The position numbers were made by a program, and so were the translations under genes. 7,495 nucleotides of DNA, taken from NCBI GenBank assembly GCA_002400805.1, contig NVRG01000014.1, positions 5,181 through 12,675 of the forward strand. Reading direction: 5' to 3'. The notes under the pieces were generated by a model. It saw only the letters and a program-made list of their open reading frames with translations, ran no database searches and was not told the DNA's origin. Below, piece after piece: positions 1-7,293 of the stretch. Within the stretch, counting starts at the first letter, position 1. Every line of letters starts with the position of its first letter. The DNA comes from Gammaproteobacteria bacterium (GTDB lineage: Bacteria > Pseudomonadota > Gammaproteobacteria > Nitrosococcales > Methylophagaceae).

Positions 1-2
1 AT

Positions 3-3000
3 ACACCGGGATTGGAAGCCTTTGATGGATATGGGCCTGCCATTTGGTTTGAGACTTATAATAAAGCCGGTGACCGTATGGTTTATGGTTCATCGGACGG
101 ACTGGTACTTTCAAAAATCATTGACGATTATTTTGATGTCGTAGGATGGGCATTAGAAAGTGTGGCTGACAAGGTAGGGAATTCTTATCAGTTGAATTAT
201 TTGGCTGAAAATTCAGGAAGAGCCTTGTTGTCATCGATAGATTATACCTTGCATGAAGGTGGGGATTCGATACCAGTAAATAATATTAAAATTAATTACG
301 AATCTCGCCCAGACAAGCCACATCAACGCCAGGGCTGGTCTGAAAACCAATTGAGTCAGCGTGTGGCTTCAATCGATATAAACGTGAAAGGTAAACTTTA
401 TCGTGAGTATCGTTTTGGCTATGAGCAAAGAGGGATAAGTGAGAAATCATATTTAACGACCGTTGAAGAATGCGTAGTAGGTAATGAATGTGTAAGGCCA
501 ACAGTATTTACGTGGGAAGGCGTCTCACAAAATGAACAGCAGTCGGAAGGGTATCAGCTTGAGTCTCCCCCAAATGATTTTCAAACTGAAGATTTTGGCA
601 GATTTATTCCAAATCGTAACGTAACGTATGTATTACCTGTTGATTACGATGGGGATGGTGCATCAGAACTTATGGTAGGTACAGACAAGTACGGTTTATT
701 TGGAGGAGGCTCTAGGCTTTGGCTTGAAGATGGGAGTAATTGCAGGGTTTCTGATAATCCCGCTTTTGCAGGTGCAATTCGGATACCTGGGGACTATTTT
801 GGCCGAGGTTATACAGACGTTTTTACCGTTTATCCTCGGAGCGAACTTACGCCGACCTTGGATAAGTCAGCTGGTTACTGCGGAACCGATTTTTTAGGGT
901 GGCCGGTTGGAGGGTATGGACGCTTTACGTTGAATAACCTTAGCGGACTTGTTGCATCTTCCTCGTCGACCTTTATAGGAGGCGATTTCAATGGTGATGG
1001 TTTAAGCGATATCCTAAATTTGAAATCAAGTGGAAATCATCGGCTTTTCTATAGTAATGGTGACGGTTCTTTTCGAATCATTGAAAATGTTGTAGGTATT
1101 GAAAACTACCCAGCTGACATAATGGGTTCTACTTTTATTACAGCCGATTTCAATGGTGATGGAAGAACTGATGTATTAGCGATCGATGGCACCGGTCGTA
1201 ACTGGGTCGGTTTTGGTGATATAGAGGGAAGAATTAAGCGTGGTGGTTTGTCTGCATCCAATAGCAGTGTTGCATATGCAAAAGACAATGATTTTGTGGG
1301 TGTAGCCGACTTTAATGGTGATGGCTTTTCTGAGTTCATTGTGCTCCGGCGTAATGGTAACCATAGTATTGTACGCACAGGTAACTCAAACCTTAATGAT
1401 ATGGCGCCAGAAGGGCTTGAGGGGCACGGTTTTACGGGAGGAAAATCACATATATCTCTTGTAGATATGAATGGTGATGGGTTTACTGACGTTCTTGTTA
1501 TGCATGCGAATGGTGATCACTGGATAGCATATTCTAAAGGTGACGGTACATTTTTATATGAAGATACCGTTGAAGGAATAGAGGGGAAAGGTTTTAGCGC
1601 GGATATTCATACCGATGCAGGAAAGGAAAAACGAGCCTATATCATAACTGCAGACTTTAATGGTGATGGAACCATTGATATTCTTAATTACGATGCTATC
1701 GGTTCTAAGCGTTGGAAAGTTTTTTATTATCAACAACAAACGAAGTTAACCTCGATTGAGAGTGGGGCGGGAAACCATATAGACATAGGCTACTCTAGCG
1801 GAAACCAGTTTAATGGGAACGATATTTATCATGGGGGGACGCCAACTAGTTATCCTGTTTTCAGCGTAAAAAATATTGGATCAATTGTTGCTAGTGTGAA
1901 ATCAAGTGATGGTGTTGGTGGTGTGAGCGAAGTTAGCTACGAATATTGGAATCAATTGCGTCACTTGATGAGTGGGGCAACGATAGGATTTCAGAATGTC
2001 AGTGAAAGAAAGGGGCTTTACAGTACAAGTATTTATGGAACGGAGGTGAAAAGTAGTCGGTATAGTCAAGATTATCAGGGTCATCAGGCTGGAGTACTGT
2101 TGTCTTCTTCTTTGATCAAAAATGGATCATCTGTTTCCAAAACAATTAACTATTATGAAACCCAAGTTATAGATGCTGATGATAATATTATTGAAGGCTT
2201 GTCTTCTCGTTACAATGGAGAGCAGGGAGGGGCGAACCCAGGGCAGCGGTATTTTGTTGTAAACAAAGCAAATCGAATAACGCAATATTCCAGAAATATC
2301 TACATTGGCTCTCGCCCAATTGTTTCATCAAAAACGCGTGAACAAACCTTTGGTCAATACGGTGAACAATCCTGGTCTCGAGAAATTATTGCCGATAGTG
2401 AAATTGATATCGATGTGGATGGAAACCTAACGGTACCCACATCAGGCTCTTATTTCATTACCGAAACCGATAACGAATATGCATACGATAATCCTTCCAA
2501 TTGGTATCTTGGAAAGTTAAGCCAAGCCAGTGTTACAAAATCTGGAGTTGATGCGCAAGGCGGTACCGTAGAGCCCATTACTCGTACATCACAATGGACG
2601 TACGATCCCGCAACAGGAGGTGTTGCCAGCGAATCGATTGTATTAAAGGAAGACGGTGGACAGGAGCATGTTGATACGATCACCTATCATGATGTTGTGT
2701 TAACTCATGGTTCAAAAAGCTATCCAAACTTTGGGGTTAGAAACCAATCCCGCTTAGTTGAAATGGATGGAACCCAAGAAATACGAACAACAACGACGAA
2801 GAATTTCTCAAGCCCCGATGGCCGTTTTATTGTTCTTGCGGTAGATGCGTTAGGTCGAGAAGTAAAAACAACCTACAACGAGCTTTTGGGGCTAAAACAA
2901 ACCGTCACAAGTCCAAGCGGGTTGATTAGTACCTATGAATACGATGATTGGGGACGACCGATCTTAGTGACTAATCCAGATGGTACATGGGCAACCACTG

Positions 3001-6000
3001 AGTATCATTCTTGTGAGGGTGCAACCATTTGCTCCGGCCTCGTAACGCCTTTTAACTATATTAAATCGCAGGTGAGTGGTGCAGGGCCCTCATACGCGGT
3101 AATGGATATGTTTGGCAGAGCGGTGCGTGCTGCAACACCAAGTATGAATGGTCAGTTGGTGTATACCGATAAAATATTCAACCAAGAAGGTCAGGCCTGG
3201 AAAACCAGTAGCCCTTATTTTGCGGGACAAACACCTCAATGGACGGTATTAGATTACGATTTTAACGATCGTTTAAAGACAACAACACATCCCGATGGTT
3301 TAGTACAAACCATTACTTATGACGATCTAACCATTACTTATTTAAATGAGTATCAACATAGCGATAGCCATGTTGATACTGGTCCTCGTACACAAACGAT
3401 TACGGAATTTAATGATATTCAAGGTAGCACCTATAAAACGGTTGATGCCTTAAATAACACGGTAGATTTTACTTATGATGCCTACGGTCACAGCTTGAGC
3501 ACCAAAGGTACGGACATTGAAGGGGCGGTTACCGATATCACAATGGCCTATGATGCGATGGGCCGTAAAACCTCGATGTTTGACCCAAGTATGGGGTTAT
3601 GGAAATACACCTATAGCAAACGCGGTTTGTTGGTATTACAAACCGATGCAAACGACGTCAAGATATGTCATGTTTACGATAATGTCGGTCGCCTAGTAAA
3701 GCGTTATGATAATTATCCGATGGATAGTGAAAGTGATGCGTTGCAAGACTGTTTAGGTGGAGGGCTACCTACCGCTGAATGGATTTATGATACCGCACCT
3801 AAAATCGGCGGTGGTCTTTGGATTGGCCAGTTGCACAAAACGATCGGTGAACACGGCTATCAAGAAGTTTATTCTTATGATGAATTAGGGCGGGTTAATA
3901 ATGCACTGATAACCGTTGGCGACGAGTTGTTTATTACAACAACCGTATTTGATTCTCTGGGGCGGGTGAAAGAAACCTATTATCCCAGTGCAAACAATGC
4001 GCGGCGCCTGAAAGTTTCCAATGTGTATAACAGCGGTGGATTTTTAACAGAACTCCAAAAGGCGTCGGGTGCTTATTATTGGAAAGCCGATGAAGATTCG
4101 ATGAATGCTCGAGGCCAGTTAACCAATGAATATATGGGTAATGGCACGATACGCAGTGTACGTAACTATAACCCGCTAAACGGTACCGTCTCAGCGATGA
4201 AAGCTGAATACAATATGTACGGCGTATTCACTAACGATTGGAATTTGCAAAATGATACGGTGGCCTTTGATCAAGGCGGTAACGTACTTTGGCGAGAGAG
4301 CCAGCCAACCTCCGGTGAGTTCCACCTATCAGAAGTTTTTACCTACGATGCCGGTAACCGCTTAAAAGATGTCACATTTACTGATCATCTGTTAAGTGGC
4401 AGTAGTACGAGTTATAGCCCTGACGTACTGTCGATGAGCTATAAAGCCAACGGTAATATCGATACCAAATACAATATGGGTACCTACAGTTATGGCCAGG
4501 CTTGTGAAGTGGATGGTAAGCAGTATCAGCCAAGCCCTCATGCGGTAACACAAGTAACAGGCCAGAAAAATGCCAGTTATTGTTATGATGATGTGGGTAA
4601 CTTACTGAAAGGTGATGGTCGAAATGTTACCTGGAGTGCCTTTAATAAGCCGACATTGATCACAAAGGGCAATGATAAGAGCGTAGCACTAACCTATGGA
4701 CCAAGTCGTTCGCGTATTCAACGTGTTGATAACGTTAATGGTCAGCTAACTACCACCACCTATCTCGGTGGTTCCTATGAAAAGATTGAAAAATCTTCAG
4801 GCACCTTAGAAGAAAAAGTATATATCGGCGGTTTTGCGGTAATCACGATTACAGACAGTGATTATGATCACCCCGATGAACAGTACTTATTAAAAGATCA
4901 TATTGGATCAACTGTCGCACTGGTTAATGAGCAGTTAAAAAGCGTTATGCAAGGAGGCATATCCGCTCTAGTCCCTGATGTTCAGCACCTCGCATTTGAC
5001 CCTTGGGGCAAGCGACGTAACTTCTTGGATTGGTCGGCTTATAGCGAAGGCAGTATTGTTGAGTTTGCCGCCGCGACTAACCGAGGGTTTACCGGTCACG
5101 AGATGCTTGACCCGGTAGGGCTTGTTCATATGAATGGCCGTGTATATGACCCAGCGCTAGGGCGTTTCTTAAGTGCGGATCCGATTATTCAGGAAAGAAA
5201 TAACGTACAAAATCTAAATCGCTATAGCTATGTAATGAACAACCCGTTGAGTTATACCGATCCAAGTGGATTCTCCTTTTGGACAAGTGTAAGAGACGGT
5301 GCAAAACGCACGATAAAAGATATTTATAACAATAGTGGTTTGAAGATTTTAGTAAAACGAACGCAGCATGTAATGGCTACCACCGCCAGAGCTCTTGCGA
5401 AGAACCCTGCCTTGGGTACGGTGGTGGGAATTGTTGGGTGTGCCGTTGCTACAGCTGCTTGCCCGTTGATTATGGCGGCGGTGGCAGCTGCAACAACCTA
5501 TGGAGGAACGGGGGATTGGCAGTTGGCACTTCAAGCGGGGGCTATGGCGGGATCGCAGACACTGATATCTGCAGGTGTAAATAATGCGATTGGTTTTGGC
5601 TTTGATGCTAAATTTGACCCTACTAGAGTATTTAATACTTTAGCTCATGGTGTTTGGGGTGGTGTTTTTTCAGAAATGCGGGGTGGCAGCTTTAGATCAG
5701 GAGCGGCCAGTGGAGCTTTGGCTGCAGCGGGTGCGAATGCAGGGTTAGTCGGCACGGAAAACAAAGGCAAAGGAACTTTCTGGTCTGCGGTGATTGGTGG
5801 AACAGCTTCTCGTTGGACGGGGGGCAAGTTCGCTAACGGTGCGATCACTGGAGCGTTTGGGTATTTGTATAATGCGTTTGCGCATAGAGAGTGTGCAGGT
5901 AGGCCATGTCATGCTTCAAAGGCAGAAGGTGTATCTTTGTTTCTTGATAAAGATGGATATATGCAGAATGGCGAGGGTACTGTTTATCAATATAATCCTG

Positions 6001-6341
6001 ATGCAGGGTCTTGGGGATTAATTGAAAGCCCATTAGAGGGGGTTTATCCTGAAACACTCATACCCGTATTCAAAGTGGGTAAATTTGTTACAAGCTTAAG
6101 AGTAAAGCCTATAAAGTTGAAGGGTGGAGCTTCAGATGGATGGACTATTAGTCCTGGAAGTGGCTATGGGTCTAGGGCCAGAATTGATTATCATACGTTA
6201 GGTGGAAAAGGGCTGCCTCAAAGCGTAAAAGGCCAAAGAAGAATTCATTACCATAGGCGGGGGCCGGGTGGGATCGGTATGCACAGACCTTGGCAGACCA
6301 AGCCATCTTGGACTTGGCGAGATTTCTACAAGAGGTTTTAA
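3..6341 (+). CDS. SpvB/TcdB-type RHS polymorphic toxin (5' partial)
   Basis: The frame has no stop back to the left edge (codons T-P-G precede the TTG at 12), so the true start, signal region and most of the SpvB domain lie outside; residues below count from base 12. Seen in order: SpvB-like end (W46-ALESVADKVGNSYQLNY); FG-GAP/VCBS repeats at about 205-560; TcdB-middle-like region about 575-670 (YPVFSVKNIGSIVASVKSSDG, then GATIGFQNVSER); YD/RHS repeats from about 960; RHS core with DHIGS (1629-1633), GFTGHE (1692-1697), HMNGRVYDPALGRFLSADP (1706-1724) and DPSGF (1750-1754); then a 355-residue C-terminal region. By family knowledge the RHS shell forms a cocoon around the effector, which is freed by aspartyl self-cleavage near the last DPxG motif. 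Having SpvB, propeller, middle and RHS core in one chain resembles a fused TcB-TcC pair. The secretion route and target cell are not visible here. The family call is firm; the tip's activity is unknown. Confidence 0.93.
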   Translation, partial: TPGLEAFDGYGPAIWFETYNKAGDRMVYGSSDGLVLSKIIDDYFDVVGWALESVADKVGNSYQLNYLAENSGRALLSSIDYTLHEGGDSIPVNNIKINYESRPDKPHQRQGWSENQLSQRVASIDINVKGKLYREYRFGYEQRGISEKSYLTTVEECVVGNECVRPTVFTWEGVSQNEQQSEGYQLESPPNDFQTEDFGRFIPNRNVTYVLPVDYDGDGASELMVGTDKYGLFGGGSRLWLEDGSNCRVSDNPAFAGAIRIPGDYFGRGYTDVFTVYPRSELTPTLDKSAGYCGTDFLGWPVGGYGRFTLNNLSGLVASSSSTFIGGDFNGDGLSDILNLKSSGNHRLFYSNGDGSFRIIENVVGIENYPADIMGSTFITADFNGDGRTDVLAIDGTGRNWVGFGDIEGRIKRGGLSASNSSVAYAKDNDFVGVADFNGDGFSEFIVLRRNGNHSIVRTGNSNLNDMAPEGLEGHGFTGGKSHISLVDMNGDGFTDVLVMHANGDHWIAYSKGDGTFLYEDTVEGIEGKGFSADIHTDAGKEKRAYIITADFNGDGTIDILNYDAIGSKRWKVFYYQQQTKLTSIESGAGNHIDIGYSSGNQFNGNDIYHGGTPTSYPVFSVKNIGSIVASVKSSDGVGGVSEVSYEYWNQLRHLMSGATIGFQNVSERKGLYSTSIYGTEVKSSRYSQDYQGHQAGVLLSSSLIKNGSSVSKTINYYETQVIDADDNIIEGLSSRYNGEQGGANPGQRYFVVNKANRITQYSRNIYIGSRPIVSSKTREQTFGQYGEQSWSREIIADSEIDIDVDGNLTVPTSGSYFITETDNEYAYDNPSNWYLGKLSQASVTKSGVDAQGGTVEPITRTSQWTYDPATGGVASESIVLKEDGGQEHVDTITYHDVVLTHGSKSYPNFGVRNQSRLVEMDGTQEIRTTTTKNFSSPDGRFIVLAVDALGREVKTTYNELLGLKQTVTSPSGLISTYEYDDWGRPILVTNPDGTWATTEYHSCEGATICSGLVTPFNYIKSQVSGAGPSYAVMDMFGRAVRAATPSMNGQLVYTDKIFNQEGQAWKTSSPYFAGQTPQWTVLDYDFNDRLKTTTHPDGLVQTITYDDLTITYLNEYQHSDSHVDTGPRTQTITEFNDIQGSTYKTVDALNNTVDFTYDAYGHSLSTKGTDIEGAVTDITMAYDAMGRKTSMFDPSMGLWKYTYSKRGLLVLQTDANDVKICHVYDNVGRLVKRYDNYPMDSESDALQDCLGGGLPTAEWIYDTAPKIGGGLWIGQLHKTIGEHGYQEVYSYDELGRVNNALITVGDELFITTTVFDSLGRVKETYYPSANNARRLKVSNVYNSGGFLTELQKASGAYYWKADEDSMNARGQLTNEYMGNGTIRSVRNYNPLNGTVSAMKAEYNMYGVFTNDWNLQNDTVAFDQGGNVLWRESQPTSGEFHLSEVFTYDAGNRLKDVTFTDHLLSGSSTSYSPDVLSMSYKANGNIDTKYNMGTYSYGQACEVDGKQYQPSPHAVTQVTGQKNASYCYDDVGNLLKGDGRNVTWSAFNKPTLITKGNDKSVALTYGPSRSRIQRVDNVNGQLTTTTYLGGSYEKIEKSSGTLEEKVYIGGFAVITITDSDYDHPDEQYLLKDHIGSTVALVNEQLKSVMQGGISALVPDVQHLAFDPWGKRRNFLDWSAYSEGSIVEFAAATNRGFTGHEMLDPVGLVHMNGRVYDPALGRFLSADPIIQERNNVQNLNRYSYVMNNPLSYTDPSGFSFWTSVRDGAKRTIKDIYNNSGLKILVKRTQHVMATTARALAKNPALGTVVGIVGCAVATAACPLIMAAVAAATTYGGTGDWQLALQAGAMAGSQTLISAGVNNAIGFGFDAKFDPTRVFNTLAHGVWGGVFSEMRGGSFRSGAASGALAAAGANAGLVGTENKGKGTFWSAVIGGTASRWTGGKFANGAITGAFGYLYNAFAHRECAGRPCHASKAEGVSLFLDKDGYMQNGEGTVYQYNPDAGSWGLIESPLEGVYPETLIPVFKVGKFVTSLRVKPIKLKGGASDGWTISPGSGYGSRARIDYHTLGGKGLPQSVKGQRRIHYHRRGPGGIGMHRPWQTKPSWTWRDFYKRF
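642..1688 (+). other. FG-GAP/VCBS repeat block within the RHS toxin
   Basis: Six acidic Gly-Asp-Gly motifs followed by a hydrophobic strand are visible: DYDGDG at residue 211, DFNGDG at 325, 379, 433 and 548, and DMNGDG at 485. Most are followed by a pattern such as xxDxLxL. A seventh, degenerate copy (DYFGRGYTDV, residue 261) keeps the D and the strand but has lost the internal Asp. In known FG-GAP/VCBS proteins such D-x-D/N-x-D-G loops bind calcium and build beta-propeller blades; in TcB proteins a propeller closes the RHS cocoon and docks to TcA. The propeller role here is inferred from the family, not visible directly. Confidence 0.85.
2931..5273 (+). other. RHS/YD repeat shell and RHS-associated core
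   Basis: Residues 974-1754 carry repeated Y-x-Y/F-D-x-x-G-R-type units, for example YEYDDWGRP (975), FTYDAYGHS, MAYDAMGRK, HVYDNVGRL, YSYDELGRV and FTYDAGNRL. They end in the core signature GFTGHE...DPVGL (1700-1704)...YDPALGRFLSADPIIQ...NRYSYVMNNPLSYTDPSGF (to 1754). In this family the core marks the boundary between the conserved shell and the exchangeable toxic tip, and hosts the autoproteolytic site. The first Asp-Pro of the usual paired DPxG motif reads DPII here (1723), with the earlier DPVGL at 1700 intact. Confidence 0.88.
5274..6338 (+). other. C-terminal effector region of the RHS toxin
   Basis: This is everything after DPSGF, 355 residues (1755-2109). Three parts can be seen. Residues about 1799-1829 are strongly hydrophobic (VVGIVGCAVATAACPLIMAA). 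Residues about 1830-1956 are Gly/Ala-rich and end with TGGKFANGAITGAFGYLYN (1936-1954), a linker style common just before toxin domains in RHS and haemagglutinin-like polymorphic toxins. The tip (about 1957-2109) ends in 87 residues with roughly 18 Lys/Arg against 3 Asp and no Glu by hand count. Candidate functional residues are D2059, H2061, H2079, H2081, R2082, R2083, H2091, R2092 and W2094 (IDYH, HYHRRGPGG and HRPW motifs). The basic charge and His/Arg clusters would suit a nuclease, but I cannot assign a named toxin family. Confidence 0.6.
6330..6335 (+). promoter_or_regulatory. Ribosome binding site for the immunity gene
   Basis: AAGAGG lies inside the last codons of the toxin gene, 10 bases before the ATG at 6346. 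It supports that start over the upstream in-frame ATG and suggests that toxin and immunity are translated from one mRNA, with the immunity start close behind the toxin stop. Confidence 0.55.
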
Positions 6342-6345
6342 CTTT

Positions 6346-6669
6346 ATGATTAGTTCTTTTATTAATGCAATTGAAAACTGCTTGAATGATCAAGCTATAG
6401 GTAACGTTGAGGAGATTTCTTTTGGGGTTGCACTCGACTACTGTATATCTGAAAAAGAATTGGAGAAGATCCTTGAGAACCAATTAGTAAATAAGATCTA
6501 CCTATTTGCAGATTCGTACTTCGACGCAGTATGCCACAATTTTCCAGAGGTCTACGAAGGAATGGATATAGACCTCGCTCATGGGTTGTTGTTGAAATGT
6601 GTGAAACATTTAAAGGGGGCAGGTGTGACACTAACTGAAGAAGAACTCAGGCAGTTGGAAGTGAAGTAG
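6346..6669 (+). CDS. Putative immunity protein for the RHS toxin tip
   Basis: This is a 107-residue protein starting MISSFINAIENCLND. The ATG at 6346 is chosen because it lies 4 bases after the toxin stop and has AAGAGG (6330-6335) about 10 bases upstream. A longer in-frame ATG at 6268 would overlap the toxin gene by 74 bases and add 26 residues that merely shadow the toxin sequence. The protein has no signal peptide or membrane segment, looks mainly helical, and is acidic (about 19 Asp/Glu against 8 Lys/Arg), complementary to the basic toxin tip. By analogy with other polymorphic toxin loci it should act in the producer's cytoplasm by binding and blocking the tip. I do not recognise its family. 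The immunity role rests on position, size and charge, not on homology. Confidence 0.7.
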   Translation: MISSFINAIENCLNDQAIGNVEEISFGVALDYCISEKELEKILENQLVNKIYLFADSYFDAVCHNFPEVYEGMDIDLAHGLLLKCVKHLKGAGVTLTEEELRQLEVK

Positions 6670-6742
6670 AGGTAAAGTTTTTGATAGTCATGAAAATCTC
6701 GATGTTTTGTAGTATTGGGGATTGAATGAGAACGTCTGTCAA

Positions 6743-6770
6743 CGGCAGCTGTTCGCCCATAGCGGTCATT
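6743..6770 (+). repeat. 28-base intergenic repeat, copy A
   Basis: This copy matches 7201-7228 at 24 of 28 positions (CGGCAGC, three variable bases, TCGCCC, one variable base, then TAGCGGTCATT). Both copies are intergenic and lie 65-85 bases before the start of a small signal-peptide gene. The sequence just upstream is also similar (TCAA before the CGGCAGC). It could be a dispersed genomic repeat or a folded RNA/DNA element; its function is unknown. Confidence 0.7.
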
Positions 6771-6823
6771 CTCAGATTAGAGTCATGAAATGGAATTCCA
6801 AGTATTCGGAGTCCTATTTTTAA

Positions 6824-6838
6824 GTTTAAAATTTAAAC
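6824..6838. repeat. A+T-rich inverted repeat GTTTAAA-A-TTTAAAC
   Basis: Perfect 7-base arms surround a single central base, ending 15 bases before the ATG at 6854. It could be an operator or merely chance symmetry in an A+T-rich promoter region; nothing else in the sequence decides. Confidence 0.35.
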
Positions 6839-6853
6839 AGAGAAAAATAGAAA

Positions 6854-7171
6854 ATGAAGTATTTATTAACTTTATTCATTTTGTTTTTTACGAATATAGT
6901 TTCAGCTGAGGATGTTTTGCTTGTAAATGATTCAAGTGCATTAAAATGGGAAGTTAGATCAACTTCCGGCAAAGTATACTTTAGAAATTTAAATGAAATA
7001 GATAGCTCATATTTAGCATGTTGTTATAACTATTACATAGATGCATCTACCGATGAGGGTAAGGCTGTTTGGAGTTCATTTTTGTCTTATCACATATCTG
7101 GTAAGCCGTTGCGGCTGGTTTTTAGCGACAAATCTACTGCGGGCCCACTAACTGGTTTGGGAGCTTGGTAA
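6854..7171 (+). CDS. Small Sec-exported protein of unknown function
   Basis: This is a 105-residue protein. Residues 1-18 (MKYLLTLFILFFTNIVSA) form a typical signal peptide with likely cleavage before ED, so the mature chain of about 87 residues should be periplasmic or secreted. It contains an adjacent Cys pair (C56-C57) followed by YNYYIDASTDEGKAVW, then SGKPLRLVF (82-90), and ends GLGAW. The pattern Cys...Y-x-x-D-x-S-T-x-x-G-K-A followed by a hydrophobic helix and G-K-P/V resembles many small exported proteins in gammaproteobacterial accessory regions, but I cannot name a family or function. There is no lipobox. The Shine-Dalgarno site is weak (AGAG at 6839-6842). Base composition is markedly A+T-rich: by hand, 31 G+C of 120 bases in 6841-6960, against 26 of 60 in 3601-3660 of the toxin gene. 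This suggests separate acquisition. Confidence 0.75.
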   Translation: MKYLLTLFILFFTNIVSAEDVLLVNDSSALKWEVRSTSGKVYFRNLNEIDSSYLACCYNYYIDASTDEGKAVWSSFLSYHISGKPLRLVFSDKSTAGPLTGLGAW

Positions 7172-7187
7172 ACAAATAGTAACAGGG

Positions 7188-7204
7188 GCCGCCACTCAAG
7201 CGGC
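7188..7204. repeat. Short hairpin GCCGC/GCGGC at the start of repeat copy B
   Basis: A 5-base GC-only stem (7188-7192 with 7200-7204) has a 7-base loop. It starts 16 bases after the stop of the 105-residue gene. It is not followed by a T-run, so an intrinsic terminator is doubtful; it may be part of the folding of the repeat element. Confidence 0.4.
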
Positions 7205-7228
7205 AGCGCCTCGCCCTTAGCGGTCATT
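7201..7228 (+). repeat. 28-base intergenic repeat, copy B
   Basis: This is the second copy of the element at 6743-6770, 24 of 28 bases identical and in the same orientation. It sits between the two small signal-peptide genes, 65 bases before the ATG at 7294, and overlaps the 3' arm of the GCCGC/GCGGC hairpin. Compared with copy A the differences are three adjacent bases (7208-7210) and one base at 7217. Confidence 0.7.
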
Positions 7229-7278
7229 TACGCTATGAAGGTTGAGGCTGGTGTTGGTGTTTTGATAGAGATTAAAAT

Positions 7279-7285
7279 AAGGGAG
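7279..7285 (+). promoter_or_regulatory. Ribosome binding site of the interrupted small gene
   Basis: AAGGGAG lies 8 bases before the ATG at 7294 and is the clearest Shine-Dalgarno site in the right part of the window. It supports 7294 as a real start, rather than the ATG at 7289, which meets a stop after two codons. Confidence 0.6.
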
Positions 7286-7293
7286 AGCATGGA

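Larger units (their letters stand above)
6670..6853 (+). other. Intergenic region downstream of the immunity gene
   Basis: The 184 bases contain one copy of the 28-base repeat (6743-6770), flanked by the short inverted pair TGAGAA (6727-6732) and TTCTCA (6769-6774). They also contain an A+T-rich inverted repeat just before the next gene. No coding frame of useful length and no clear T-tailed terminator is visible. The promoter of the next gene is expected here, but no convincing -35/-10 pair stands out. Confidence 0.5.

Noticed and set aside
292..501. Minus-strand open frames inside the RHS gene
   Set aside because: These and the other antisense or out-of-frame stretches within 3-6341 lack family-like sequence and RBSs, and are shadows of the long coding frame.
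700..897. Plus-strand 65-residue hydrophobic frame inside the toxin gene
   Set aside because: It overlaps the propeller region, where the main frame has clear domain motifs; its hydrophobic look comes from reading the codons out of frame.
6268..6345. N-terminal extension of the immunity gene from the ATG at 6268
   Set aside because: It would overlap the toxin gene by 74 bases in another frame and adds residues with no protein-like character. The ATG at 6346 has an RBS and the spacing expected of such a pair.
7188..7204. Intrinsic terminator for the 105-residue gene
   Set aside because: The hairpin is short and no run of T follows it.
6727..7228. Integron attC sites at the two intergenic repeats
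   Set aside because: The length and possible folding are suggestive, but neither copy has a proper RYYYAAC/GTTRRRY core pair and no integrase is visible.
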